Shown here piece by piece: positions 7,890 through 14,999 of a stretch of DNA of 20,772 nt. Position numbers and translations under genes: made by a program. This DNA is from an uncultured Planctomycetia bacterium (GTDB taxonomy: Bacteria > Planctomycetota > UBA1135 > GCA-002686595), in contig CALFYL010000391.1 of the NCBI GenBank assembly GCA_937952135.1, forward strand, positions 1 through 20,772. The letters are read 5' to 3'. Every line of letters begins with the position of its first letter. The stretch's first letter is position 1. The notes beneath the pieces are model-generated. The model was not told the origin of the DNA. It did not search any database and was given only the letters and a program-made list of their open reading frames with translations.

Positions 7890-8112
7890 GCGTGGTTCTC
7901 CGTGAACTCTTCCCCGCGTGCAGGCTAACCGGCTCGCACACCGGCCGGAGCGCCGGCTGCGAGGTCCATCCGCCTCGAATCCGCGGGCCGCGGACTCGCA
8001 GACCCGCGCAAAGCGTTCGCGACTAGAGTTTCCGAACTTCCTGCAACCGCTGCGTCGCTCCGTGGCAACTCACCTCGGCCTCGAACTCCGCGCCCCTCCA
8101 GGAAGGTCCACC
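7890..8112. promoter_or_regulatory. Divergent intergenic region with two palindromic elements
   Basis: This 223-base stretch separates two divergent genes and must hold both promoters, but I cannot pick convincing -35/-10 boxes. It contains a hairpin at 7933-7963, with CTCGCA pairing TGCGAG and inner CCGGC pairing GCCGG, and a near-perfect palindrome TCCGCGGGCCGCGGA at 7980-7994. The first could be a transcript structure and the second an operator. GGAAGG (8101-8106) is the ribosome site of the plus-strand gene. Confidence 0.45.
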
Positions 8113-9801
8113 ATGTCGCTGGCTCACGTCGTCTCGTTCACCCGCTCGCTCGCCGCACTCGTCCCCGTCGTCGCCACCGTAGTCTCCGTCGCCGCGCCGC
8201 TCGCCCGCGCGCAGGTGTGCGCCCCCGATGCGTTCGAGCCCAACGATTCGTGCGCGCAGATCGCGCCGATCACGGCCGGAGTGCACAGCGGCTTGACGCT
8301 TCCGGCCGGCGAGATCGACGCGTATCGAATCGGCGTGCCGGCCGCGCACCGGCTCGAAGTCCGCGTTACACCGGCGCAGTCGACCTCGAGCTTCCTCTCC
8401 TACGTGCGTCTGTTCGCGGAGGCCGGCGCCACGTCGCCTTGCTCGTCGCCCGCAGCCCAAGTCGCGGTCGAGCTGATCGAGAACTCCACGGCGACCACGC
8501 AACTCACCTGGAGCGCGAGCGAGAGCAGCGCGACGACCTTCGACCTCGTGCTCGAAGCCGCGTTCGGCGCCTGCATGACCTACGAGCTCGACCTGCGCAT
8601 CGTTCCCGACCCTTGCGCCGCGTTGGCGCCGGACGTGTTCGAGAACAACGACGATTGCGCGAACGCCGCGCCGGTCAGCCTTGGGCAGATCGACAACTTG
8701 AGCGTCGCGATCGCCGATCCCGACTTCTTCCGCGTCACCGTCGCCCCCGGTGAAGTGCTCGGCGTCGGCGTGCTGGGGATCGGCGTCGGCGAGTCCATCC
8801 TCTTGCAGGCCTGGGACGCCGCAGGCCCGTGCGGCGACGTGAACGGCGCGTGGACGAGCGCCGCGGTCTTCTCTCCGCAACTGCGCGGCGTGTACTTGTT
8901 CAACGACAGCGCGTTGCCGAAGGATTTCATCGTGCAGCCGCGGCCGCAGCCCGACCAGGTCCAACAGGTCGGCTTCTGCGTGAACTACTCGCTCGTCGTT
9001 CAGTCGCAGCTCGATCCCTGCGGCGTGGTCTCCGGCGACGCGCTCGAGCCGAACGACGTCTGCGCAACGGCGCCGGCGCTGACCGGCTCGCAGTCGGGGC
9101 TGTCGGTCTCGCTCTACGACCGCGACTGGTTCACGGTCGACGTGCCCTCGCGCTCGACGGTGCGCGTGCTGACCACGTCGACCCAGCTCGGGACGCAGCG
9201 GCCGACCATGCTGCACTCGGGCTGCAACTCGACCGTGGGCCAGTTCCTGATGTCGAGCCATCCCGTGTACTTCGACCAGGATCCGCGCCACTACCTCGCG
9301 TGGACCAACCTCGGCTCGCAGAGCGTTTCGGCGCGGCTGCTCGCGCTCTCGCCGACCGGCGCGTTCCCGCAGCCGTTCTGCGATGTGTACGACCTCGACT
9401 TCGCGATCACGCTCGGCCAACCCTTCTGCGCCGTGCGGCGCAATTCCACCGGCGACGCCGCGCGCTTGAACGCGAGCGGCTCGACGACGCCCGGCGTTGG
9501 CGTGCTCCAACTCAGCGCCGCGCCGCTTCCGCCGAACCGCTCGGGCCTGGTCATCATGAGCCGCAGCGAGAGCACGCCGACGCCCTTCGGCCACGGCTAT
9601 CTGTGTCTGTCGGCGCCGATCCTGCGCCATCCGATCGCGACCACCGGCACGGGCACGATGAACGTGGCGCTCGATTGGACCGGCGCGTCGGCGACGATCG
9701 CACTCGGCGACACGTGGTCGTTCCAGGCCTGGTACCGCGATCCCGCGGCGGGCGGCGTGGCCACCAACACCAGCGAAGCCCTGCGACTTTGGTTCCAATG
9801 A
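8113..9801 (+). CDS. Secreted protein with three PPC-like repeats and a divergent YCTAG-type C-terminus
   Basis: The ATG at 8113 is preceded by GGAAGG with a six-base gap; the frame runs further upstream but lacks a good start there. The 562-aa product has a long signal peptide ending APLARAQ (about residue 34). Three related units begin PDAFEPNDSCAQIAP, PDVFENNDDCANAAP and GDALEPNDVCATAPA (near residues 38, 172 and 308), each followed by a D.(Y/F).(I/V) core. This is the bacterial pre-peptidase C-terminal (PPC) pattern found in exported proteins. From about 435, FCAVRRNSTGD..., YLCLSAP, FQAWYRDP and TNTSEAL resemble a diverged form of the YCTAG domain elsewhere in the window. The stop overlaps the next gene's start (ATGA), so the two are very likely co-translated. 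It may be a ligand or partner of the next protein's ectodomain. Confidence 0.85.
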   Translation: MSLAHVVSFTRSLAALVPVVATVVSVAAPLARAQVCAPDAFEPNDSCAQIAPITAGVHSGLTLPAGEIDAYRIGVPAAHRLEVRVTPAQSTSSFLSYVRLFAEAGATSPCSSPAAQVAVELIENSTATTQLTWSASESSATTFDLVLEAAFGACMTYELDLRIVPDPCAALAPDVFENNDDCANAAPVSLGQIDNLSVAIADPDFFRVTVAPGEVLGVGVLGIGVGESILLQAWDAAGPCGDVNGAWTSAAVFSPQLRGVYLFNDSALPKDFIVQPRPQPDQVQQVGFCVNYSLVVQSQLDPCGVVSGDALEPNDVCATAPALTGSQSGLSVSLYDRDWFTVDVPSRSTVRVLTTSTQLGTQRPTMLHSGCNSTVGQFLMSSHPVYFDQDPRHYLAWTNLGSQSVSARLLALSPTGAFPQPFCDVYDLDFAITLGQPFCAVRRNSTGDAARLNASGSTTPGVGVLQLSAAPLPPNRSGLVIMSRSESTPTPFGHGYLCLSAPILRHPIATTGTGTMNVALDWTGASATIALGDTWSFQAWYRDPAAGGVATNTSEALRLWFQ

Positions 9802-12800
9802 CCTCGAAGGCCGATCGCAGCGCGCGCGTTCGCGCGGCCTTTCTCGAGTACCGCCGCACGCGCGATCCGTCGCCGCTCGCCGAGGTGTTCGACCTCACGG
9901 CGCAGGAGCTCTTGCTCGTCGCGCACCACCTCGCGTCGCGCGGCGTCGCGCCCGAAGACCTCGTGCAGGCGACGTTTCTCGAAGCGATTCGCGTCGCGGA
10001 GAGCTACGACGACACGCGGCCCGTCGCGCCGTGGCTGTGCGGCATCCTCGTCAACATCGCGCGGCGCCAGAATCGCGAGCAAACGCGCGTGTACGAGGCG
10101 TGGCGCCTCGATTCGCCGAACGCCGAGGATCCCGCGGAGCTCGCTTACGTGCGCGAGTTCGCGAGCGCGGTGCAAGACGCGCTCGAGGAGTTCCCCGCGC
10201 CGCAGCGCGAGGTGCTGACGCTGCGTCTGGTCCACGGGCTCAGCGCGACGCAGATCGCGCAGGCGCTCGACCGGCCGGTCGGGAGCGTCAAGAGCTGGAT
10301 CCACCGCGGCGTCGAGCGCTTGAAGCTCGTCTTGCCGGCGAGCATGGTCGCGGGGCTCGCGGCGATCTCGAGTGCTGCGCCCTTGCTCGAGCAAGTGCGC
10401 GAGAGCGTTCTGCGGCGCGCGGCGGAAGTTGCGCCGCCCGCGGCGAACGTGGACGCGCCTCGCGCGAACGCGGCGAAGGCGTCCACGAAGTTGCTGGGTT
10501 CGCGGGTGGCGTGGGTGCTCGCGTCGCTGGCCGTCGTGGCGGTGGTGTTCCTGGCCGCCATGCGCGAGTCGTGGGGCCCGAAGGAAGCGTCCGGTGTCGC
10601 GCGAGCGGACGCAGCGGCGCGTCGCACCGTCGCGAGCACGCCGCCGAACGTCGCGGGACAGCGCGCAACGGTCGAGCTCGGCTCGCCCGCGCTCTCGAGG
10701 GTCGCGCGCACGTGCGACTTGTTGGTTCGAGCCCGCTTCGCGAGCGATGGCGCGCCCGCCGAGCTCACCGTGCGCATCGAACCTCGGCGCGGCCTCGACC
10801 CGGCGTTCCGCGCCACCGTCGTGCGCACCGACGAGCGCGGCGAGGCGCGCGTCGAGGGTCTCGATCCGGGCGTGTACGTGCTCACGAACGATCGAACTCC
10901 GCCGCGCGAAATCGAAGTGCGCCCCGAGGGCGTCGCCGTCGAGATCGAAGTGCCGTCGGGACGTCGAGTGCGCGGGCGCGTCGTCGACGGTGCGGGAAGG
11001 CCGGTGGCGGGCGCGCAGGTGTGGATGAGCGCACACGACTCGCTCAACGAGGGTGAGTTCGTCGCGAGCACGTCGAGCGGCGGCGAATTCGAGCTTCGCG
11101 ACGCGTCGCTCGAGCGCGCGTTTGCCGTGGTGGCAGCGGGGTTCGCGCCGAGCGCGCTGCTCGCAGTGCAGGAGGTCGGGGAGGAAGAGCTAGAGGTGGA
11201 GCTCGACGCGCAGGCTCGGCAGGTTCGCGGGCGAGTCGTCGACGAGCATGGTGCGCCGCTCGCGGGCGCGCGCGTGCTCGTCGGCGAGCCCCTCGACCCG
11301 TCGTGGAAGTCGACGCGCTTGGAGCACGCGCTCCACGCGCCGCTCGCGTTGGTCTCGGACTCGGACGGCGCATTCTGCGGAGATTGGCTGGCGGCGCCGT
11401 ACTCGGCGCGTGTGCGCGCTCGCGCCGCGGGTTACGCGTTCGCGGAGGGTTCGCTCGAGGGCGGCGAACTCGTGCTGCGGCTCGAGCGCGGCGCGGTGTG
11501 GCGGGGAAGCGTTCCAGCGGAGTGCGGGGAGCACGGCGACGTCACGTTGCGAGTCGAGTCGGCGTCGACGCCGCCCTTCGCGCCAAGTTGGATGCATCCG
11601 ACGTGCGGAGTTGCGGGCGGAGAAGCGTTCGAGCTGCCGGGGATCGCGCACGGCGCCGCGCGCGTGAACACGATCGACGGTGGAGGACGTGCTCGCGCGC
11701 GCTCCGAGTCGGCGCCCGATCGTGGAGTCGTGGCTTGGCGCGTCGCGTGCGGCGAGTCCTCGGCGCTGAGCGGGACGCTGCGTGCGTGGAACGGAACTGC
11801 GATCGCGGGAGCTCGTGTGCGTGCGGTGAGCGAAGACGGCGCCGCGTCGCAGGCGCTGACGAAGTCGAGCGGCGAGTTCGAGTTCGATCGCGCGCTCGAG
11901 GGGGAACTCACGCTGAGCGTGCACGCGTCGGATCAGCCCGCCGCTGCGTTGCTGTTGCGACGGACGGACGTGGTGACGGTGGGGGCGCAGCTCGAGCTTG
12001 TCGTGCCTGTCGAGTTGCTTCCCTCGGCCTACTTGCTCGCGGATGCTCGGGCGGTCGAGGGTGTCGCGGACGACGGCTGGATGGCGGTTGCGCTGCGCGA
12101 CAACTCGTGCGCTTACGCCGAGCCGCTCGCGGACGGCCGCTTGCGCTTCGGCCCGCTTGCGCCCGGTGAGCATGCGCTCGTTGCGTACGGGCCGCTGGGA
12201 CCGTTGCTGTACGAGGGTCCGCTGCGGCTGGAGGCGGGAGTCGAAGTGGATTGCGGCGAGTTGCGCGCGAAACCGCCCGGCCGGCTCTCGGTGCGTCTGT
12301 CAGAGCTCGAGCCCGCGGACCGCGGCGTGGTCGACGCGAGCTTGAAGACGTTGGACGGTCGCTTCGGGCTCACGTTCTTCAAGCTCACCGACGGTCGCGG
12401 GACTTGCTTGCCCACTGCGCCCGGTGCGCAAGTTCTCGTCGCGCGCTTGCCCGGCCGCGGCTGCTTCTGCGCGCCCGTGGAGGTGCTCGAAGGCGCGAAC
12501 TCCGCGCTCGAGTTGCCCGCGACGAGCGGTGCGAGCGTCACGTTTCGCGTGCTGGACCGCGTATTCGAGCCGTCGCTGCGGATTCGGACCCTCGTGACGC
12601 GCGCGAACGACGGCGAGGTGGTGTTGGATCTCACCGATCGGTTGCATCGCCGCGCAGGAGACGTTGCGCGTCGCGAGACGTGGATCGTGGCGCCCGGCGA
12701 GTACCGCGTCGAGCTGACGAGCGAATGCGGCCTGAGGGGCGCGAGCGAGTTCCGCTTGCTCGACGAAGCGCGTGCTGTGGAAGTAGCGGTCGAGCTGCGC

Positions 12801-12803
12801 TAG
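9798..12803 (+). CDS. ECF sigma factor fused to a transmembrane helix and large ectodomain (1001 aa)
   Basis: The start ATG shares ATGA with the preceding stop. Residues 10-90 match ECF sigma region 2 (APEDLVQATFLEAIRVAESY, then PWLCGILVNIARR). Residues 125-178 match region 4, with the helix-turn-helix LSATQIAQALDRPVGSVKSW followed by IHRGVERLK. After an Ala-rich linker, residues 234-254 (SRVAWVLASLAVVAVVFLAA) form one membrane helix. The remaining ~745 residues look extracytoplasmic, with carboxypeptidase-regulatory-like modules at about 391 (VRGRVVDGAGRPVAGAQVWM), 476 (RGRVVDEHGAPLAGARVLV) and 655 (SGTLRAWNGTAIAGARVRAV). No frameshift or internal stop separates the parts. C-terminally extended ECF factors are known in Planctomycetes, but this domain combination is unusual. 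It predicts a membrane-tethered sigma factor controlled from outside, perhaps by proteolysis or conformational change. No separate anti-sigma gene is adjacent. Confidence 0.9.
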   Translation: MTSKADRSARVRAAFLEYRRTRDPSPLAEVFDLTAQELLLVAHHLASRGVAPEDLVQATFLEAIRVAESYDDTRPVAPWLCGILVNIARRQNREQTRVYEAWRLDSPNAEDPAELAYVREFASAVQDALEEFPAPQREVLTLRLVHGLSATQIAQALDRPVGSVKSWIHRGVERLKLVLPASMVAGLAAISSAAPLLEQVRESVLRRAAEVAPPAANVDAPRANAAKASTKLLGSRVAWVLASLAVVAVVFLAAMRESWGPKEASGVARADAAARRTVASTPPNVAGQRATVELGSPALSRVARTCDLLVRARFASDGAPAELTVRIEPRRGLDPAFRATVVRTDERGEARVEGLDPGVYVLTNDRTPPREIEVRPEGVAVEIEVPSGRRVRGRVVDGAGRPVAGAQVWMSAHDSLNEGEFVASTSSGGEFELRDASLERAFAVVAAGFAPSALLAVQEVGEEELEVELDAQARQVRGRVVDEHGAPLAGARVLVGEPLDPSWKSTRLEHALHAPLALVSDSDGAFCGDWLAAPYSARVRARAAGYAFAEGSLEGGELVLRLERGAVWRGSVPAECGEHGDVTLRVESASTPPFAPSWMHPTCGVAGGEAFELPGIAHGAARVNTIDGGGRARARSESAPDRGVVAWRVACGESSALSGTLRAWNGTAIAGARVRAVSEDGAASQALTKSSGEFEFDRALEGELTLSVHASDQPAAALLLRRTDVVTVGAQLELVVPVELLPSAYLLADARAVEGVADDGWMAVALRDNSCAYAEPLADGRLRFGPLAPGEHALVAYGPLGPLLYEGPLRLEAGVEVDCGELRAKPPGRLSVRLSELEPADRGVVDASLKTLDGRFGLTFFKLTDGRGTCLPTAPGAQVLVARLPGRGCFCAPVEVLEGANSALELPATSGASVTFRVLDRVFEPSLRIRTLVTRANDGEVVLDLTDRLHRRAGDVARRETWIVAPGEYRVELTSECGLRGASEFRLLDEARAVEVAVELR

Positions 12804-12804
12804 C

Positions 12805-12912
12805 GCGATGTACCGAGCCAGAGCAAATTCTCCCCGCTAACCGAACAACGCAACGGCGTTGCCGACGTCGGCGCGGTTAGCGGGGAGAATTTGCTCCGGC
12901 TCGCTACATCGC
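12805..12912. repeat. Long inverted repeat, 39-bp arms with a 30-nt loop
   Basis: The left arm 12805-12843 and right arm 12874-12912 are reverse complements with only two mismatches; both contain GAGCAAATTCTCCCCGCTAA on one strand or the other. The 30-nt loop holds smaller palindromes (CAACGC/GCGTTG and GCCGACGTCGGC). It starts two bases after the stop of the sigma-fusion gene and lies between convergent genes, so it could end transcription from both sides, but there is no T-run. Such near-perfect arms also suit a cruciform or a miniature mobile element. Gene context alone does not decide between these. Confidence 0.85.
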
Positions 12913-12916
12913 TGAC

Positions 12917-12999
12917 GTTACGGGAGGTAGGTGAGCTCGACGGCGTCCGAGAGGTTCGTCGCCTTCGGAGCCAACTCAGGGGGGCCGGCGGGTCGCGGA
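12917..12999 (-). pseudogene. Partial duplicate of the adjacent gene's 3' end (C-terminal tail of the YCTAG domain)
   Basis: Bases 12917-12961 are identical to 13124-13168, the last codons and stop of the minus-strand gene at 13125-14843. Beyond this the match continues to the GGCCGGCGGGTCGCGGA block, interrupted by about a dozen extra bases that break the frame. On the minus strand it ends ATNLSDAVELTYLP and a stop, preceded by out-of-frame sequence. It is a non-functional leftover of a duplication or recombination between copies of the YCTAG domain tail. Confidence 0.85.
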
Positions 13000-13011
13000 G
13001 GTAAGCCTCGG

Positions 13012-13038
13012 TTCGTTCGCGCGGTCAGCGCGAACGAA
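13012..13038. repeat. Hairpin, 11-bp perfect arms
   Basis: TTCGTTCGCGC (13012-13022) and GCGCGAACGAA (13028-13038) flank a five-base loop. It is the farthest of three hairpins downstream of the minus-strand gene ending at 13125. Confidence 0.75.
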
Positions 13039-13064
13039 TGCGGGCAGCCCTTTGGCTGCCCGCA
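13039..13064. terminator. Hairpin, 11-bp perfect arms and CTTT loop; possible terminator
   Basis: TGCGGGCAGCC (13039-13049) pairs perfectly with GGCTGCCCGCA (13054-13064) across a four-base loop. It directly abuts the preceding hairpin. It lies 61 bases past the stop of the minus-strand gene and is stable enough to act as a terminator or mRNA 3' end, but no T-run follows on either strand. Confidence 0.55.
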
Positions 13065-13076
13065 AGAGGATCCGGA

Positions 13077-13092
13077 GCGAGCTTCAGCTCGC
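13077..13092. repeat. Short hairpin, 7-bp arms
   Basis: GCGAGCT and AGCTCGC are separated by two bases. It is the first of the three hairpins met by transcription leaving the minus-strand gene at 13125. The spacing of all three suggests a cluster of REP-like intergenic elements. Confidence 0.6.
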
Positions 13093-13124
13093 GACCAGAG
13101 TTTCGCGAGCCGCTCGTCCTTTGG

Positions 13125-14843
13125 TTACGGGAGGTAGGTGAGCTCGACGGCGTCCGAGAGGTTCGTCGTCTTCGGGGCCGGCGGGTCGCGGAACCAGCCC
13201 TGCACGTACACCTTGTCGCCGGCCGACCACGGGTTGCCGAGCGAGCTGGGGTTCGCCGCTTGGAAGGCGTTCCAGTCGAGGTTCAACGAACCGTTGCACG
13301 CGTTCGCGGTCCCGCCCGAGCTCTGCGGCGGCGTGCGCTGCGTCGGGCTCTTCACGCACAGGAAGCTCGTGCTCGTCGCCGACCACGGCTGCGAGTTCGG
13401 TCCCGTGATGCTGTAGAAGATCAGGCCCGACTTCTGGCCCTCGACGTTGGCGATCGAGATCGCGCAGGGATTCGCGAAGCTCACGCTCGGCGAAGCGCTC
13501 GCGGCGATGGCCGGCACGCAACCGTTGGTGGTCGTGCCCGCCGTGCAGTACACGATCGGACCCGAGACCGGCGCGGGGATGCGGAAGATCGCGTCGATGT
13601 CGTCCGTCGTGGTCGTCGTTCCGTTGACGTCGATCTGGCACTGCACGTACACGTCGCCGTTCGACGCGAGCGCGAGCTGGCGCGTCTCGCCGATATCGCG
13701 CAGCACCGAGTTGGACTCCACGATGCCGTCGCCATCGAGGTCGACCAGGTCGCCTTCGACGAGCACGATCTCGTCGTTGACGAACAGCGCCTCGAGGTTG
13801 CCGCCGCCCGTCACGATCTCCCACACGTAGGCGATCGAGCCCGCCTCGTTCATCGTCGCGCTCTGGATGCCGCCCACGGTCGTGAAGCCGTCGATCACGT
13901 CGCCCACACGGTGCGTGAAGACGCCGTTGACGAGCATGTAGTCGTCGGCCGTCGTCGGCGCGTCGGTGTCGCCCGTGATGAGGTAGTTGCCGTTCTCCGT
14001 GCACGCGAACAGGTCGAACGTGCCCCAGTTCTCGCCGTTGACTCCGCCGATGCCCGGAGGCACGAGGGTGCCCTCGACCAGCGGCGAGCCGCCGACGTTG
14101 AGCACCGAGCCGTCGTAGATCACGTACTCATCGGTCGCCGACGTGGCGCCCGCGAGCTTGACCGTGAGGATGTAGTGCCCGTCGTTCGCCGAGATCGCGT
14201 AGTCGAAGTCGATCGGCGTCGACGACGTTCCGATCGGCCCCGGCATGCCCGGCAGCGTGTCGCCGCTGCGGAAGAGCACGTTTCCGCCGACGCCCTGGAC
14301 GAAGGCATAGGCGGCCGTGCTTCCGCCCGCGGTCGTGCTCAAGCCCGCGACGCAGTAGGGCGTGCCCAGGCCCGACACGAGCGGGCGGCTCGCGAAGCTC
14401 CAAAAGAAGCCGGCCACGGTGGACGGTTCGGGGTCGACCGCGACGGGCGTCGAGTCGAGCCAAACCGAGTCACCGACGGTGAGCGTCGGGCTGTACGCGA
14501 CTTGACCGGTGTTGCTGACGCCGAAGAACGTCTCGAAGGCGGTTTGCGTGTAGCCCGAGAACGAGCCTTCGGTGCGCAGCGGCGCGCCAGGGCCGCCGTT
14601 CGCGGAGCCCCACACGTGGCTGAGCGTCGTGCCGCTGCCGGTGGAGTCGAGGCGCACGGCATAGCCGCCCGCGTTGTTGGTCATCACCGAAGAGATCGAA
14701 GTGACGGTCTCGGTGGCCGGGCCGTTCGGAAGCGCGATCCCCTCGCGAATCACGGCGCTCGCAACCTGCGCGTGCGCGGCGCTCGCCGTGAGCGCGGCCG
14801 CACCGAGAGTCACCAGGCGTCGAAATCGAAGTTGAGTGTTCAT
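13125..14843 (-). CDS. Secreted repeat protein with YCTAG C-terminal domain (572 aa)
   Basis: The ATG at 14843-14841 starts a signal peptide ending TASAAHAQ (about residue 26); I see no good Shine-Dalgarno upstream. The body to about residue 425 has recurring segments such as SSVMTNNAGGYAVRL, FGVSNTGQVAYSP, IDFDYAISANDGHYILTV and QSATMNEAGSIAYVWEI, each a short beta hairpin with an N..G..A/Y core. This is the kind of repeat annotated in planctomycetes as NxxGxxAF or DUF7453-like. From about residue 430 comes the full C-terminal domain: YCTAGTTTNGC, VEGQKSGLIFY, SFLCVKSPTQR, LNLDWNAFQAANPSSLG and WFRDPPAPKTTNLSDA. Conserved cysteines suggest disulfides outside the cytoplasm. The molecular function is unknown. 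Its 3' tail is partly duplicated downstream. Confidence 0.85.
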   Translation of the reverse strand: MNTQLRFRRLVTLGAAALTASAAHAQVASAVIREGIALPNGPATETVTSISSVMTNNAGGYAVRLDSTGSGTTLSHVWGSANGGPGAPLRTEGSFSGYTQTAFETFFGVSNTGQVAYSPTLTVGDSVWLDSTPVAVDPEPSTVAGFFWSFASRPLVSGLGTPYCVAGLSTTAGGSTAAYAFVQGVGGNVLFRSGDTLPGMPGPIGTSSTPIDFDYAISANDGHYILTVKLAGATSATDEYVIYDGSVLNVGGSPLVEGTLVPPGIGGVNGENWGTFDLFACTENGNYLITGDTDAPTTADDYMLVNGVFTHRVGDVIDGFTTVGGIQSATMNEAGSIAYVWEIVTGGGNLEALFVNDEIVLVEGDLVDLDGDGIVESNSVLRDIGETRQLALASNGDVYVQCQIDVNGTTTTTDDIDAIFRIPAPVSGPIVYCTAGTTTNGCVPAIAASASPSVSFANPCAISIANVEGQKSGLIFYSITGPNSQPWSATSTSFLCVKSPTQRTPPQSSGGTANACNGSLNLDWNAFQAANPSSLGNPWSAGDKVYVQGWFRDPPAPKTTNLSDAVELTYLP

Positions 14844-14971
14844 GTCGTTGGTGTTCTGCCGTCGCCGCGGACCATCCCGGGCGCATGGAGACCCACCAGC
14901 ATCTCACAGCGCTCGCGGACGTGGGGACGCAAGTGCGCGCTTTTCAGCGCTCTCACACGGTGTTTGCGTCT

Positions 14972-14985
14972 CTGCACGCGTGCAG
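14972..14985. promoter_or_regulatory. 14-bp perfect palindrome upstream of the transporter gene
   Basis: CTGCACGCGTGCAG is fully symmetric and lies 14 bases before the proposed TTG start of the MFS gene, in the 156-base divergent gap. The position suits a repressor or activator operator. No promoter boxes can be assigned with confidence around it. Confidence 0.4.
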
Positions 14986-14999
14986 GGCGACTTTCATAG

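Noticed and set aside
8829..9797. Upstream extension of the sigma-fusion frame
   Set aside because: The residues before the ATG at 9798 are Arg-rich and antisensical relative to sigma proteins, and the region already encodes the secreted protein in another frame.
8023..9798. Long 591-aa open frame on the minus strand
   Set aside because: It is antisense to a clear secreted protein, is Arg-rich with no domain or signal, and is explained by high GC content.
12805..12912. Simple rho-independent terminator
   Set aside because: Arms are far longer than usual and no T-run follows on either strand; kept as an inverted repeat with possible terminator function.
12805..13092. CRISPR array or tandem repeat array
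   Set aside because: The repeats are inverted and of different sequence, with no regular spacers and no cas genes.
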